DNA from: Bacillus sp. RO2
GTDB taxonomy: Bacteria > Bacillota > Bacilli > Bacillales > Bacillaceae_I
Assembly: GCF_012911845.1 (NCBI RefSeq)
Contig: NZ_JAAXCU010000041.1
Span: 62,001-126,000, forward strand
Direction: 5' to 3'
DNA: 64,000 bases
In this document: piece after piece, positions 33,622-41,701 of the stretch
Layout: the number at the start of each line of letters is the position of its first letter
Numbering within the stretch: the first letter of the stretch is position 1
Program-made: the position numbers and the translations under genes
Notes under the pieces: generated by a model
What the model was told of the DNA's origin: nothing
The model's input: only the letters and a program-made list of their open reading frames with translations
Databases searched by the model: none

Positions 33622-33696
33622 TAAAACCTAACCATCCTACATCACGACCTATAAGTTATTAGGGCAACTACTATTTTTTGCTACATTCATTTACTA

Positions 33697-34005
33697 TTAC
33701 ATCCGATCTGTAAAATAACCAAACAGGCTAAAGCAAAGCAATGAAACAATTAATATAAATATGGCATAAAAAACCATGAACACTCTTGCTACAAACCAAT
33801 TATATTTCTCATATAAACTACTTGCCGCCCATTGAGTTAGCCCAAATATTGGGGCAAAGATAATCGCCAAAAATTCTAGATCATGAGTAACCCAACGATA
33901 TAATCCATTTCCTGCTGATCTACTAAGAATATATATAAGGGCAAAGAAGAAATTAAATAATATAAATGCCCCAAGAGAACCAAAAGAAACTGCAAGAATT
34001 TGCAT
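33697..34005 (-). CDS. Small membrane protein, LXG-linked paralog 1
   Basis: About 102 residues from the ATG at 34005 that is conserved across the array; a GTG eight codons earlier (34029) is possible. Core LSRSAGNGLYRWVTHDLEFL, GLTQWAASSLYEKYNWFVAR and two membrane segments. It lies about 50 bases after the LXG stop codon, where the cognate immunity gene is normally found, so this copy is the best candidate for direct toxin protection. Confidence 0.72.
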   Translation of the reverse strand: MQILAVSFGSLGAFILFNFFFALIYILSRSAGNGLYRWVTHDLEFLAIIFAPIFGLTQWAASSLYEKYNWFVARVFMVFYAIFILIVSLLCFSLFGYFTDRM

Positions 34006-34057
34006 TACGTATCTAACATCCTTAAACACTACCTTTTTATTTTATTTAAAATTGACA

Positions 34058-35737
34058 TTAACCTATCCACCCAAAAAGGGAATCCTTTGCATCACTTATT
34101 GCATTCTTTGCACTATCTAGTGCATCTTTAGCCTTTTCTACACCATCGTGCCATTTCTCTCCAACTGCTGCTCCAGCTTCACTTGCCCATTTGTTAGTAT
34201 ATTTTGAAGCCCATTCACCAACTGTAGCTCCTATGGCACTTCCTACTACCGCGCCCGCTGCTGCTCCAAATGGTGCAAAAGGGCCCGATAGAACGCCTCC
34301 TATAGCCGCGCCGACATAAGCACCTGCTGTAGCACCTGCTACACTCCCCGCTACTTTATTTACTTCTTCTCCAATAACGCGTCCGGTTACCGAAGATTTT
34401 TCTCTACCTTGTAACCCCTCCATCTCACTCAATCTTTTTGAGGAGTTAGTAAAAATAGAGAATACCCCAACCACAACAGTCGCACCTGCAGACGCTTTTG
34501 CCGCAACTTTCTTAAATGCTTCCTTTGGAATGACCATTTTTGTTGATGAGTGCTGAACAATCTTACCTTTAACAACTCCATTTAAAGAACTGTTCTCGGT
34601 AACCTTTTTCCAAATAGTACCCTTTAACTTCTCCACAGTACTTCTCGGATCCTTAAATCCTTTTCCAAGCGAGGCCTTTTGAGCTTTCAAGGTTTTCTCT
34701 ATATTCCTATACTGCTTGGAAGTCCTATTAATCTTCTGAATGAGTAACCGTGACCATTTGGGCCCAATTCTACCTTTAAGAAACTGAGAAACTTTCCTAT
34801 TATACTTAAACGTATAATGATTCTTCTTCTTCGTGTATTCGATACGCAGAAGCTTCGACTTATGTGCTGCCATCATAACCGCCAATGGCGCGAAGGAATC
34901 AAAAGCACCATCCTTAATAGCATGGAAAATACTTTTCGACTCATCCTTCCCTCCCGTGTCCGGTCCATCCCCATCCATATTACTTTCATGGGATAACAAC
35001 AAATTAAGCGCACGTTCACTAATCGAGTTACCGTTAAGAGTCGTACCCGAAGAACTACCAGGCGCGTTCACACCTGTTGTCATCGCTTCACCTGCCAACT
35101 TCTCTAGCAACGAACCCGATTCATACCCACTAATGCTGATCTTCTTGGCATTGAACATGGAATTAATTTGTTCAATATAACCGGATGCAACCTGGCTGCT
35201 CTCAGAAACGGCATCTAATTTCCTGGTTTGTTCCTGATCAAATACATGCAGTTTCTCAAGCGTTTGGTCAACATCTTTCTCGGCCATCCGGACCTGATCG
35301 ACAAAGCCATCTTCCCTTATGTTGGGCAAGGAAACAATGTCGCTTACAGAATAGAGGACCTGATTTGTTTCGATTGCTAAGTCTGTGGTCATGCGCCTTG
35401 CATTATCCAGTGCGCGCGGTATATCGTTTTGCAAAAAGCTTTCATTAATATAGCCGGAACTTGATGGTTCCACCGACTGAAGAGCACTTTTCATTCCGTT
35501 TAATGTGTTCTTGAATTCATCAAGCATGGATTGATAGTAGGTCAAAAAAGGAATATGGCAGTCCTGATAAAATGCTCGAATTGCCTGTCCACCCTGCCCC
35601 TTTAAGGCATCTTCCAGGCCGACAATCCCCATGACATCATTATGTATCTTTTCTACTTCTTTTTTTTGCAGTTCCAATTTCTCTAGCATGGATTGAAGTT
35701 CCATTTGGAGCGAATTCACTTCTAAAATTTTCATTTT
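34058..35737 (-). CDS. LXG-domain T7SS effector with glycine-zipper C-terminus
   Basis: About 559 residues from the ATG at 35737 (GGTGGTG upstream; a GTG four codons earlier is less likely). Residues 1-215 are the helical LXG targeting domain with DALKGQGGQAIRAFY as its signature. The middle (about 285-430) is basic and weakly conserved. Residues about 465-520 are a series of small-residue GxxxG motifs (VAGATAGAYVGAAIGG, GAAAGAVVGSAIGATVGEW), the glycine-zipper type found in membrane-permeabilising LXG toxins such as TelE. No nuclease motif is visible. It is delivered by the T7b secretion system to competitors; the secretion genes are not in this window. Confidence 0.8.
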   Translation of the reverse strand, partial: KMKILEVNSLQMELQSMLEKLELQKKEVEKIHNDVMGIVGLEDALKGQGGQAIRAFYQDCHIPFLTYYQSMLDEFKNTLNGMKSALQSVEPSSSGYINESFLQNDIPRALDNARRMTTDLAIETNQVLYSVSDIVSLPNIREDGFVDQVRMAEKDVDQTLEKLHVFDQEQTRKLDAVSESSQVASGYIEQINSMFNAKKISISGYESGSLLEKLAGEAMTTGVNAPGSSSGTTLNGNSISERALNLLLSHESNMDGDGPDTGGKDESKSIFHAIKDGAFDSFAPLAVMMAAHKSKLLRIEYTKKKNHYTFKYNRKVSQFLKGRIGPKWSRLLIQKINRTSKQYRNIEKTLKAQKASLGKGFKDPRSTVEKLKGTIWKKVTENSSLNGVVKGKIVQHSSTKMVIPKEAFKKVAAKASAGATVVVGVFSIFTNSSKRLSEMEGLQGREKSSVTGRVIGEEVNKVAGSVAGATAGAYVGAAIGGVLSGPFAPFGAAAGAVVGSAIGATVGEWASKYTNKWASEAGAAVGEKWHDGVEKAKDALDSAKNAISDAKDSLFGWIG

Positions 35738-35974
35738 TTCATTCACCACCCACGTTCATTTAAAACAGTTAGTTTAATTTTACCAATCAGCCAACTTGTT
35801 TAGAATAGGTGTTATGGTTTATGTTTAATCTAGATAGCAAGCTCCTACTTCTAAATTTGTAACTTTTCTACCATACAAATGTTTGGGTTTCTTGGCATGC
35901 ATAAAACATTCGCTCTAGGTTATTTCCTTTTTTTCACATTCCCATTTTATGAAAAGGCGAAACTCCGAATTTTA

Positions 35975-36090
35975 CAATTACATTTTGTCGAATGGCAATT
36001 ATATGACCTCAATTGGACAATAAAATGAGAAAGTGTTAATAAAATAAAAAGTTGGCCAATAAATCATAAATTTGGACAATAAAACAAAAC
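35975..36090. repeat. Degenerate ~20-bp repeats in an intergenic gap
   Basis: TTGGACAATAAA and TTGGCCAATAAA recur four times with spacings of 18-21 bases. The run begins with TTGTCGAATGGCA, also found near 29887. It lies in the ~375-base gap between the LXG gene and the GNAT gene. The remaining gap is AT-rich and must contain the LXG promoter, which I could not fix. Confidence 0.65.
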
Positions 36091-36113
36091 AATCACGCTG
36101 AGGAGATGCCACA

Positions 36114-36677
36114 TTGACTACAAAAAATAAATTCGACTATCTATCAGAGACCGATAGATTAATAGTAAGACCATTAAAGAAAGAAGACTATGAAAACTGG
36201 TTACATGAATATGAAAGCAGGTTACCTTCCCAACATCCATATGATGAAGGAAAAATGGATATGAGCATTTGTACACTGGAATGGTTTCACAATCTAGTGG
36301 ATAAACATCAAGAATTGGCACTGGAAGACAAAGCTCATATATTTGGAGTGTTTAGAAAAAATGATGGGACTCACATCGGCATGATTGATTTTTCCACCTT
36401 TGCAAGAGAAGATTTTCAATGGGGGAGGATTGGTTATACCATACATAATCAATATTGGAGAGCAGGTTACGGGAAAGAAGCAGTAAATGTAGCACTTACG
36501 ATTGCTTTTCAAGAGTTGAACTTCCATCGCATTGAAGCTCATATAAACTTGGATAATACCCCTTCTATAAAATTGGCAGAAAGTGTCGGCATGGAATTTG
36601 AATGTATTCGGAAAGGCTTTATTTTCGAAAACGATGAGTGGACCGACAACTTGGTATATTATAAAAACGCTAATTAA
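36114..36677 (+). CDS. GNAT acetyltransferase, RimJ/RimL type
   Basis: 187 residues from a TTG start preceded by GAGGAG. RimJ/L-type layout: ETDRLIVRPLKKEDYENWL at the start, IGMIDFSTFAREDFQWGRIGYTIH in the middle, motif A WRAGYGKEAVNVALTIAF and the ending DNTPSIKLAESVGMEFE. These enzymes acetylate protein N-termini or small amines. Single gene; a palindrome follows and likely ends the transcript. Confidence 0.85.
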   Translation: MTTKNKFDYLSETDRLIVRPLKKEDYENWLHEYESRLPSQHPYDEGKMDMSICTLEWFHNLVDKHQELALEDKAHIFGVFRKNDGTHIGMIDFSTFAREDFQWGRIGYTIHNQYWRAGYGKEAVNVALTIAFQELNFHRIEAHINLDNTPSIKLAESVGMEFECIRKGFIFENDEWTDNLVYYKNAN

Positions 36678-36684
36678 AGCTTTA

Positions 36685-36726
36685 GGGACAGGCACGGCGC
36701 TACACATGGGTCGCCGTGCCTGTCCC
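36685..36726. repeat. GGGGACAGGCAC-type palindrome, full copy
   Basis: Perfect 15-bp arms GGGACAGGCACGGCG / CGCCGTGCCTGTCCC around a 12-base loop, between the convergent GNAT gene and the 60-residue gene. Confidence 0.85.
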
Positions 36727-36734
36727 CTCAACCC

Positions 36735-36917
36735 TTAATTCATTCCGTTCCATTCCCCTTGATTCTTAGAGGATTTTTCTTTTTTGGCTTTCTCTTTATG
36801 AGCTTGGTTAGCTGCAGCACTACCTAATTCCTTAGAGAATTCAGCGTCTGTTTGGCTAGCGTCAAAGCCTTTTTTATTCTTTTGTTCCGCATCTGTTTTG
36901 CCGTTTCTTTTCGCCAT
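36735..36917 (-). CDS. Small hydrophilic protein, SASP-like
   Basis: 60 residues, rich in Lys, Asn, Gln, Ala and Glu, with no hydrophobic core. GGAGGG lies 7-8 bases before the ATG. The stretch QTDAEFSKELGSAA recalls the short repeats of gamma-type small acid-soluble spore proteins (EFASE pattern), but the overall match is weak. A spore-core or stress-linked role is possible. It is flanked on both sides by copies of the dispersed palindrome. Confidence 0.55.
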   Translation of the reverse strand: MAKRNGKTDAEQKNKKGFDASQTDAEFSKELGSAAANQAHKEKAKKEKSSKNQGEWNGMN

Positions 36918-36951
36918 GGTAGGTATCCCTCCATTTCCTTTTTGATGTCGT

Positions 36952-36995
36952 GGGGACAGGTACTGTGACCCAAATGGGTTGGCGTGTCTGTCCCC
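36952..36995. repeat. GGGGACAGGCAC-type palindrome, degenerate copy
   Basis: GGGGACAGG and CTGTCCCC arms with ACCCAAATGGGT inside; it lies in the 5' region of the 60-residue gene. Confidence 0.75.
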
Positions 36996-37144
36996 TCAGC
37001 CCGTATACTTTCCCCTACTTTTATCCAAACTATCCTTATCTTTGTTATTAACAGGAGGGTTTATTTTGTCCCAGGATGGAATAAACTATTTATTTCCATA
37101 TCAAAAAAATGTCCTCAGAAACGAAGGCATTTTTTCAAAACTTA

Positions 37145-37567
37145 TTATTCTCCGTAATTTAATTGCCAGTGTACACCAAACTTATCAGTTACTTGTCCGT
37201 AAAGCTTGCTCCAGAAGGTTTCTTGCAGTTCCATATCAACCTTTCCGCCTTCTTTTAGTTGCTCAAACCAAGATGTTAAATCATCTGTGCTATGGCTAAC
37301 CAGTGCCAATGTAACATTGTTGCCTTGAATATATTCTTGCCCCGGGAAGGTGTCAGAGAACATCACATTGCTTCCATCTATTGAGAGGCGGGTATGCATG
37401 ATGCGACCTTTCGCCTCCTCTGGAAGTGGATAATCCGGATGTTGCGGACTTTCCCCAAAAGTCATAATCTGAGGAGCTTCTGTTTGAAACACCTTTGCAT
37501 AAAATTCAACCGCTTCTCTACAATTCCCATCAAATACAAGATAAACATCTACAGACACAAGCTTCAC
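37145..37567 (-). CDS. VOC/PhnB-like protein (YjdN type)
   Basis: About 140 residues; the start is GTG at 37567 or 37558 (AGGGGTG suits the latter). DVYLVFDGNCREAVEFYAKVFQ, then ESPQHPDYPLPEEAKGRIMHTRLSI cut by shorter blocks, and NVTLALVSHSTDDLTSWFEQL are typical of PhnB/YjdN VOC proteins. The end KLYGQVTDKFGVHWQLN matches the family. Members bind small metabolites; no activity is established. A weak hairpin with a T run follows (about 37103-37138). Confidence 0.85.
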   Translation of the reverse strand: MKLVSVDVYLVFDGNCREAVEFYAKVFQTEAPQIMTFGESPQHPDYPLPEEAKGRIMHTRLSIDGSNVMFSDTFPGQEYIQGNNVTLALVSHSTDDLTSWFEQLKEGGKVDMELQETFWSKLYGQVTDKFGVHWQLNYGE

Positions 37568-37727
37568 CCCTAGTATTTAATACGTACAATTCTATTTTAT
37601 CCGAATGTTCTATTAATAGACACTACCAAAAGGAACTTCTTCAACTAAAAAATCAATCTTCTCTTCCAAACACCCGAACCTTTTTACTAGACTTCCATAA
37701 AATAATAGAAGAATAGGAGGTGAATAG

Positions 37728-38282
37728 ATGAAAACATACCACTATAAAAATGATTCAGGGACTACTTATTATCCCAACCAAAAGAAAAACTCCAAGGATA
37801 CCAATAGCTACGTTGATTGTTGTGGACATGGCGATGGGGAAAGAGATCGACCAAACCCTGCATTCAGGGCTTTAAAAGAGAATATTCAGCCACTTACAGC
37901 AGGTGTTTCCTCAAAAATAACGTTTGAACAAGAGCAATTTGACATTGGAAGCATTTATAAACCTAACTCTTCCACCTTTGTTCCCCGTGAGAGTGGTGTC
38001 TACTATGTAGCAGCTAGCTTTACTTTTGCACCAAGCGAAAACGTGCCCTATCGTACACGCGCAGACATTGTTGTCAACGGCATCACCGTCCAAGTCGACA
38101 ATGATTACTGGGATCAACTCGCAAATCTCAACGTAGTCAATGTGTCCGCAGTCCTACAACTACAAGCCTGCGACCATGTCGAAATTTTCGGCCAAAGCTC
38201 AGTCGACGGCTTCATCGAACCAGACATTGAAATTCCAAACTTTGCTTATAGCTCCAACTTTGAAGCGTTTAAGGTCTCGTAG
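37728..38282 (+). CDS. C1q/TNF-like (BclA C-terminal type) surface protein
   Basis: 184 residues, no signal peptide. Residues 1-45 are polar and include CCGHGDGERDRP. Residues 55-184 form a beta-sandwich with the C1q-like pattern: ITFEQEQFDIGSIYKP, FVPRESGVYYVAASFTF, TRADIVVNG, VSAVLQLQACDHVEIF and the ending FAYSSNFEAFKV. Similar stand-alone proteins in Bacillus are often spore-coat or exosporium components. GGAGGTG stands 5 bases before the ATG. Spore location is inferred. Confidence 0.7.
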   Translation: MKTYHYKNDSGTTYYPNQKKNSKDTNSYVDCCGHGDGERDRPNPAFRALKENIQPLTAGVSSKITFEQEQFDIGSIYKPNSSTFVPRESGVYYVAASFTFAPSENVPYRTRADIVVNGITVQVDNDYWDQLANLNVVNVSAVLQLQACDHVEIFGQSSVDGFIEPDIEIPNFAYSSNFEAFKVS

Positions 38283-38378
38283 GGGACAGGCACTGTAACC
38301 GACGCACCGTCCTATGAAAAAAAGGACGTTTCTATTGCTATCACCCAATTCATGGTCCAAGCAAATGCAACGTCCCTT
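38281..38378. terminator. Palindrome half-copy and long hairpin
   Basis: After the C1q-like gene comes one arm of the dispersed palindrome (GGGGACAGGCAC), then GGACGTT (from 38326) pairing with AACGTCC (to about 38376) across a ~40-base loop. A T-rich flank suggests termination for one or both convergent genes. Confidence 0.5.
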
Positions 38379-38382
38379 CTTT

Positions 38383-38628
38383 CTATGGGCCTAAAAAATA
38401 GTAACCAACAGCCATAAACAAAAAGAAACTAAATGTCATAATAAAATTTAAAATAGCCAATAAATAATGCTTCCCCACTAATCCGAACGCTAGACCAATC
38501 GGACCAACAACAAAGGTCAACATCCAAAACGGACTGGCAATGTGCATGAACACATTTGGTATCCACAGAAGCACACAAATGACAAAACAAACTAGCGAGG
38601 TAATCTTTAGTGATTTCTTACTCATACT
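38383..38628 (-). CDS. Small membrane protein of unknown function
   Basis: About 81 residues with three hydrophobic segments (ITSLVCFVICVLLWIPNVF, PFWMLTFVVGPIGLAFGLVG, AILNFIMTFSFFLFMAVGYY). A longer frame opens at 38730 but runs through the terminator hairpin at 38674-38705, so I prefer the ATG at 38628. No family recognised. Confidence 0.6.
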   Translation of the reverse strand, partial: SMSKKSLKITSLVCFVICVLLWIPNVFMHIASPFWMLTFVVGPIGLAFGLVGKHYLLAILNFIMTFSFFLFMAVGYYFLGP

Positions 38629-38673
38629 CCTATCACCACTTTCCGGATCATCTAGTTGATAATAGAATCTATG

Positions 38674-38705
38674 AACAGAAAGGCGGAAAGTTGCACCTTT
38701 CTGTT
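38674..38705 (+). terminator. Rho-independent terminator on the plus strand
   Basis: AACAGAAAGG / CCTTTCTGTT with a 12-base loop, then a run of seven T. No plus-strand gene lies immediately before it. It may cut antisense transcripts from the C1q-like gene. Confidence 0.65.
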
Positions 38706-38788
38706 TTTTTATTTGACCTTTGTTTTTCACCTTTTAACCATTTTCAGCACTCCACAACCCATTACAAATAGGTTGAGGAACTTGCCCC

Positions 38789-39211
38789 TTACACCACCGG
38801 CTTAAACTCCACTACTGATGACAGCTTTATCAAAGTAGACGGCTCTCCAAAAGGCAAGGTCGCATCAATGAATTCTTCAAGTACTTTCACTGATTCCGCT
38901 ACCACCTTCACTAAATAACTATATTGACCTGCCAGTCGATGGTACTCCACTACAACCGGATGCTCTCTGCAAAAGTCCCTGAACTTCTTCCCTTGCTTGG
39001 TGTCAAAAAGGATAAAGGCTGTCACGTTTTTATCAAGTTTTTCTGGATCCACAATTGCATGGTACCCTTTTATCACTTCTTTATCTTCAAGCTTTTTTAC
39101 CCGCTCATTTGTTGCTGGGGTGGAAAGCCCAACCCTTTTTCCTAGTTCTGTCATCGACATCCGAGCATTTTCTTGAAGATGACGAAGGATGCTCTGATCA
39201 ATCTCATCCAT
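38789..39211 (-). CDS. Lrp/AsnC-family regulator
   Basis: 140 residues. The AsnC-type helix-turn-helix is at 1-60 (DEIDQSILRHLQENARMSMT, GLSTPATNERVKKLEDKEVI). The RAM ligand/effector domain follows (HAIVDPEKLDKNVTAFILFD, HRLAGQYSYLVKVVAES). GGAGGG precedes the ATG. Lrp-type proteins respond to amino acids. The divergent GNAT gene at 39366 is a possible target. Confidence 0.92.
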   Translation of the reverse strand: MDEIDQSILRHLQENARMSMTELGKRVGLSTPATNERVKKLEDKEVIKGYHAIVDPEKLDKNVTAFILFDTKQGKKFRDFCREHPVVVEYHRLAGQYSYLVKVVAESVKVLEEFIDATLPFGEPSTLIKLSSVVEFKPVV

Positions 39212-39365
39212 ATAATTTCCCTCCTCACCAATAATATTTAAGTAGTTAACTATTATTATAATAAAATTGCATGAGATTGACGCAAATTACCTTCAAAAAG
39301 CCATGTGAATAAATCCATACACTCTATAAAATATAACTAACTTAAAGTAAGGGGGATAACAACAA

Positions 39366-39815
39366 ATGGAGATCTATCAAGCTACTATGAAAGACCTAGA
39401 AGGGGCTGCAAATTTATTTAATATGTATCGGACTTTCTATCAACAAACATCAGATTTAGATGGGGCTAAGGCTTTCATAAAAAATCGCTTAGAAAATGAG
39501 GATTCGGTAATATACATTGCAAAAATTAATCATGAATATGTCGGATTCACCCAACTCTACCCCACCTTTTCATCCATATCAATGAAACAAGCGTGGATAT
39601 TAAATGATATGTTTGTAGATTCAATGGCCAGAAACCAAGGAGTTGGAGGAAAGCTTCTACAAAAAGCAAAGGAATTTGCTAATCAAACAGGTGCTAAAAG
39701 TATTTCGTTAGAGACAACACCAGATAATGTAGGAGCTCAGCGATTATACGAAAAAAGCGGATATAAAAAGGATGATCAATTTTACCATTATTACCTGGAA
39801 CTTAAGGAGGGCTAA
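39366..39815 (+). CDS. GNAT acetyltransferase
   Basis: 149 residues. EIYQATMKDLEGAANLFNMY opens the fold. Motif A is WILNDMFVDSMARNQGVGGKL with the acetyl-CoA loop RNQGVG, and the end holds SISLETTPDNVGAQRLYEKSG. GGGGGAT lies 8-9 bases before the ATG. The acceptor cannot be read from sequence. Confidence 0.88.
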   Translation: MEIYQATMKDLEGAANLFNMYRTFYQQTSDLDGAKAFIKNRLENEDSVIYIAKINHEYVGFTQLYPTFSSISMKQAWILNDMFVDSMARNQGVGGKLLQKAKEFANQTGAKSISLETTPDNVGAQRLYEKSGYKKDDQFYHYYLELKEG

Positions 39816-39929
39816 ACCCGGTTGCTCCATTCAATTGCTCCATCCATTTCATGAATAATTCCATCCCTTTTCATATCCCTAAGTCAATTAACATATATTG
39901 GTTTATGTTAATGATTAGGAGGGGAACGG

Positions 39930-40820
39930 GTGGATGATTTCTTTTTAATTTTATCTCTTATTTCCATCTTAGCATTTCTTATTGGCATGATTAAGCCCAG
40001 TATAGTATTGTCATGGTCACCTGAAGCCAAAAGAAAAAGAAAGTATGTAGCGATGTATTTTGGAATTGCAACAGTGGCCTTTTTTATTTTATTTGGAATA
40101 ACTACACCTCCCATAAGCGAGAGTACAGTTAAGAGCGAACAAAGAGATAGTGAAGAAGAATCAGAGATAGCAGATAATGAGCCAGTGGAGGATGAGGAAG
40201 AAGAAAAGGCTAAAGAAGAAGCGGAAGAACAAGCTAGAAAAGATGCTGAAGAGCAAGCTAAAAAAGAAGCCGAAGAGCAAGCTAAAAAAGAGGCTGAAGA
40301 GCAAGCTAAAAAAGAGGCCGAAGAGCAAGCTAAAAAAGAGGCCGAAGAGCAAGCTAAAAAAGAGGCCGAAGAAGCAGCAAAAAATGCGGAAACCATGTCA
40401 CAAACCCAAGCAGTTCAAATGGCAGAAGACTACCTTCATTACACCGCATTTTCAAGAAGCGGCTTGATAGCACAGTTAGAATTTGAAGGTTTTAGTAATG
40501 AAGATGCTACTTATGCTACAGATAAACTCCAGGTAGATTGGCAAACCCAAGCAGTCAAAAAAGCGGATGATTACCTTAGCTACACTGCATTTTCAAGAAG
40601 TGGCTTGATCGCACAGTTAGAGTTTGAAGGTTTCAGTAATGCGGATGCTACTTATGCTGTCGATCAACTCAATGTAGACTGGCAAGCACAAGCAGTCCAA
40701 ATGGCTCAAAACTACCTTGATTACACGGCATTCTCAAGAAATGGATTAATCCAACAGCTAGAATTTGAAGGTTTTAGCAATGAGGATGCTACTTATGCTG
40801 TGGACGAAGTAGGGCTGTAG
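39930..40820 (+). CDS. Ltp-family membrane-anchored protein with three C-terminal repeats
   Basis: 296 residues from a GTG with AGGAGGGG upstream. Two membrane segments lie at 3-20 and 38-55. Then comes a charged stretch made of 8-residue AEEQAKKE repeats (about 95-150), probably a long helix. The C-terminal part holds three ~47-residue Ltp repeats (from about 158, 205 and 253), each with DYLxYTAFSRSGLIxQLEFEGFS split by variable positions. Ltp proteins of phages block DNA entry (superinfection exclusion). Unlike phage Ltp, there is no lipobox here. A host defence or prophage-remnant role is possible. Confidence 0.75.
   Translation: MDDFFLILSLISILAFLIGMIKPSIVLSWSPEAKRKRKYVAMYFGIATVAFFILFGITTPPISESTVKSEQRDSEEESEIADNEPVEDEEEEKAKEEAEEQARKDAEEQAKKEAEEQAKKEAEEQAKKEAEEQAKKEAEEQAKKEAEEAAKNAETMSQTQAVQMAEDYLHYTAFSRSGLIAQLEFEGFSNEDATYATDKLQVDWQTQAVKKADDYLSYTAFSRSGLIAQLEFEGFSNADATYAVDQLNVDWQAQAVQMAQNYLDYTAFSRNGLIQQLEFEGFSNEDATYAVDEVGL
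40223..40375. repeat. Six tandem 24-bp coding repeats
   Basis: GAAGAGCAAGCTAAAAAAGA units within the Ltp-like gene, in frame, encode AEEQAKKE repeats. Nearly identical copies invite length change by slippage. Confidence 0.8.
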
Positions 40821-40861
40821 ACCAGGTTCCTTGACGATCTCCACTACCCATCCACCATACC

Positions 40862-40892
40862 AAAGAGACATGCCGATGCAGCATGTCTCTTT
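40862..40892 (+). terminator. Terminator of the Ltp-like gene
   Basis: AAAGAGACATGC / GCATGTCTCTTT, perfect 12-bp arms with an outward T run. Confidence 0.8.
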
Positions 40893-40916
40893 CACATTTA
40901 GTTAACAGAAGAAAAA

Positions 40917-40942
40917 TGGGTCGGCGTGTGCCTGTCCAATCG
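40917..40942. repeat. GGGGACAGGCAC-type palindrome, half copy
   Basis: GGGTCGGCGTGTGCCTGTCC corresponds to one arm of the dispersed element, at the end of the lipoprotein gene. Confidence 0.55.
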
Positions 40943-40948
40943 CTCCCC

Positions 40949-41614
40949 CTAAAACCCAACAGTAAACTCCTCGCCCTCTCTAATCTTCTCTTCCTGATCA
41001 TTAACCACTTCACTTGTCTTGATTGTCAGGTTCTTCAGTCCTTCTGGGTTGCTCTCGTCTATAATGAGGCCGAGGCTTCCGACTTTTTCTTCACCTGGTT
41101 TTAGTTCGCCGTTTAGTTCTTCAATGTAGAAGTCTTCTTCCCATGTCACGGTTTCTCCTTGGTCGGTGGCAAGCTCTGCGACCGGCGCAAAGTGAAGGGG
41201 TTCTTCGCTGTTGTTTTTCACCTTTACATTCACTCGAACATACGGGAATTCCACTTCTTCATGGGTTAAGCCATGGAAATAGTCCACCAAATCAGGTGAC
41301 GGGCGGTAGTTCATGACCTTCACCTCTTCAATCGTCATGGTGATATCTCCTATTTGCTTGGTTTCGTTTAGATTGACATATTGCTTAAGAGTGATTACAC
41401 CATCCTCGTCTTCCAGCGTTTCGCCCACTTGTTTTAGTTTTCTGTCGTCAGGAGCTTGTGGACTGTCTTGGAACGTTTTAGGAGTAGACTCCGTTGACTC
41501 CACCTCATTTGTATTTCCTGAAGCAGAATTCTGTTCTTTTCCCACATCCCCCAAGGAACAGCCACCTAAAAACAAAGCCGCCATACCAACGATGAAAAAA
41601 CGTTTAACTGACAT
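40949..41614 (-). CDS. Lipoprotein with DUF4352/DUF5068-like domain
   Basis: 221 residues. A lipoprotein signal peptide ends in the lipobox LGGC (Cys19). A Ser/Thr/Glu-rich linker runs to about 60. A beta-sandwich domain follows (IGDITMTIEEVKVMNYRPSP, FPYVRVNVKVKNNSEEPLHF, LKPGEEKVGSLGLIID), the type seen in DUF4352 and DUF5068 exported proteins. AGGAGG precedes the ATG. The ligand is unknown. Confidence 0.75.
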   Translation of the reverse strand: MSVKRFFIVGMAALFLGGCSLGDVGKEQNSASGNTNEVESTESTPKTFQDSPQAPDDRKLKQVGETLEDEDGVITLKQYVNLNETKQIGDITMTIEEVKVMNYRPSPDLVDYFHGLTHEEVEFPYVRVNVKVKNNSEEPLHFAPVAELATDQGETVTWEEDFYIEELNGELKPGEEKVGSLGLIIDESNPEGLKNLTIKTSEVVNDQEEKIREGEEFTVGF

Positions 41615-41701
41615 GAAAAGTACCTCCTATAAATGAAGCATCCCGAGAAGAACTCGGAATGCTTTTAAAATTAGTCGTCAATTCGATCGTAATTAACGCC
41701 G

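Noticed and set aside
38629-38730. Longer N-terminus of the small membrane protein at 38383
   Set aside because: It would cross a strong terminator hairpin and has no convincing ribosome-binding site.
39908-40396. 162-residue minus-strand frame rich in Ser/Ala/Leu
   Set aside because: It is antisense to the AEEQAKKE repeats of the Ltp-like gene; the repeats keep the frame open.
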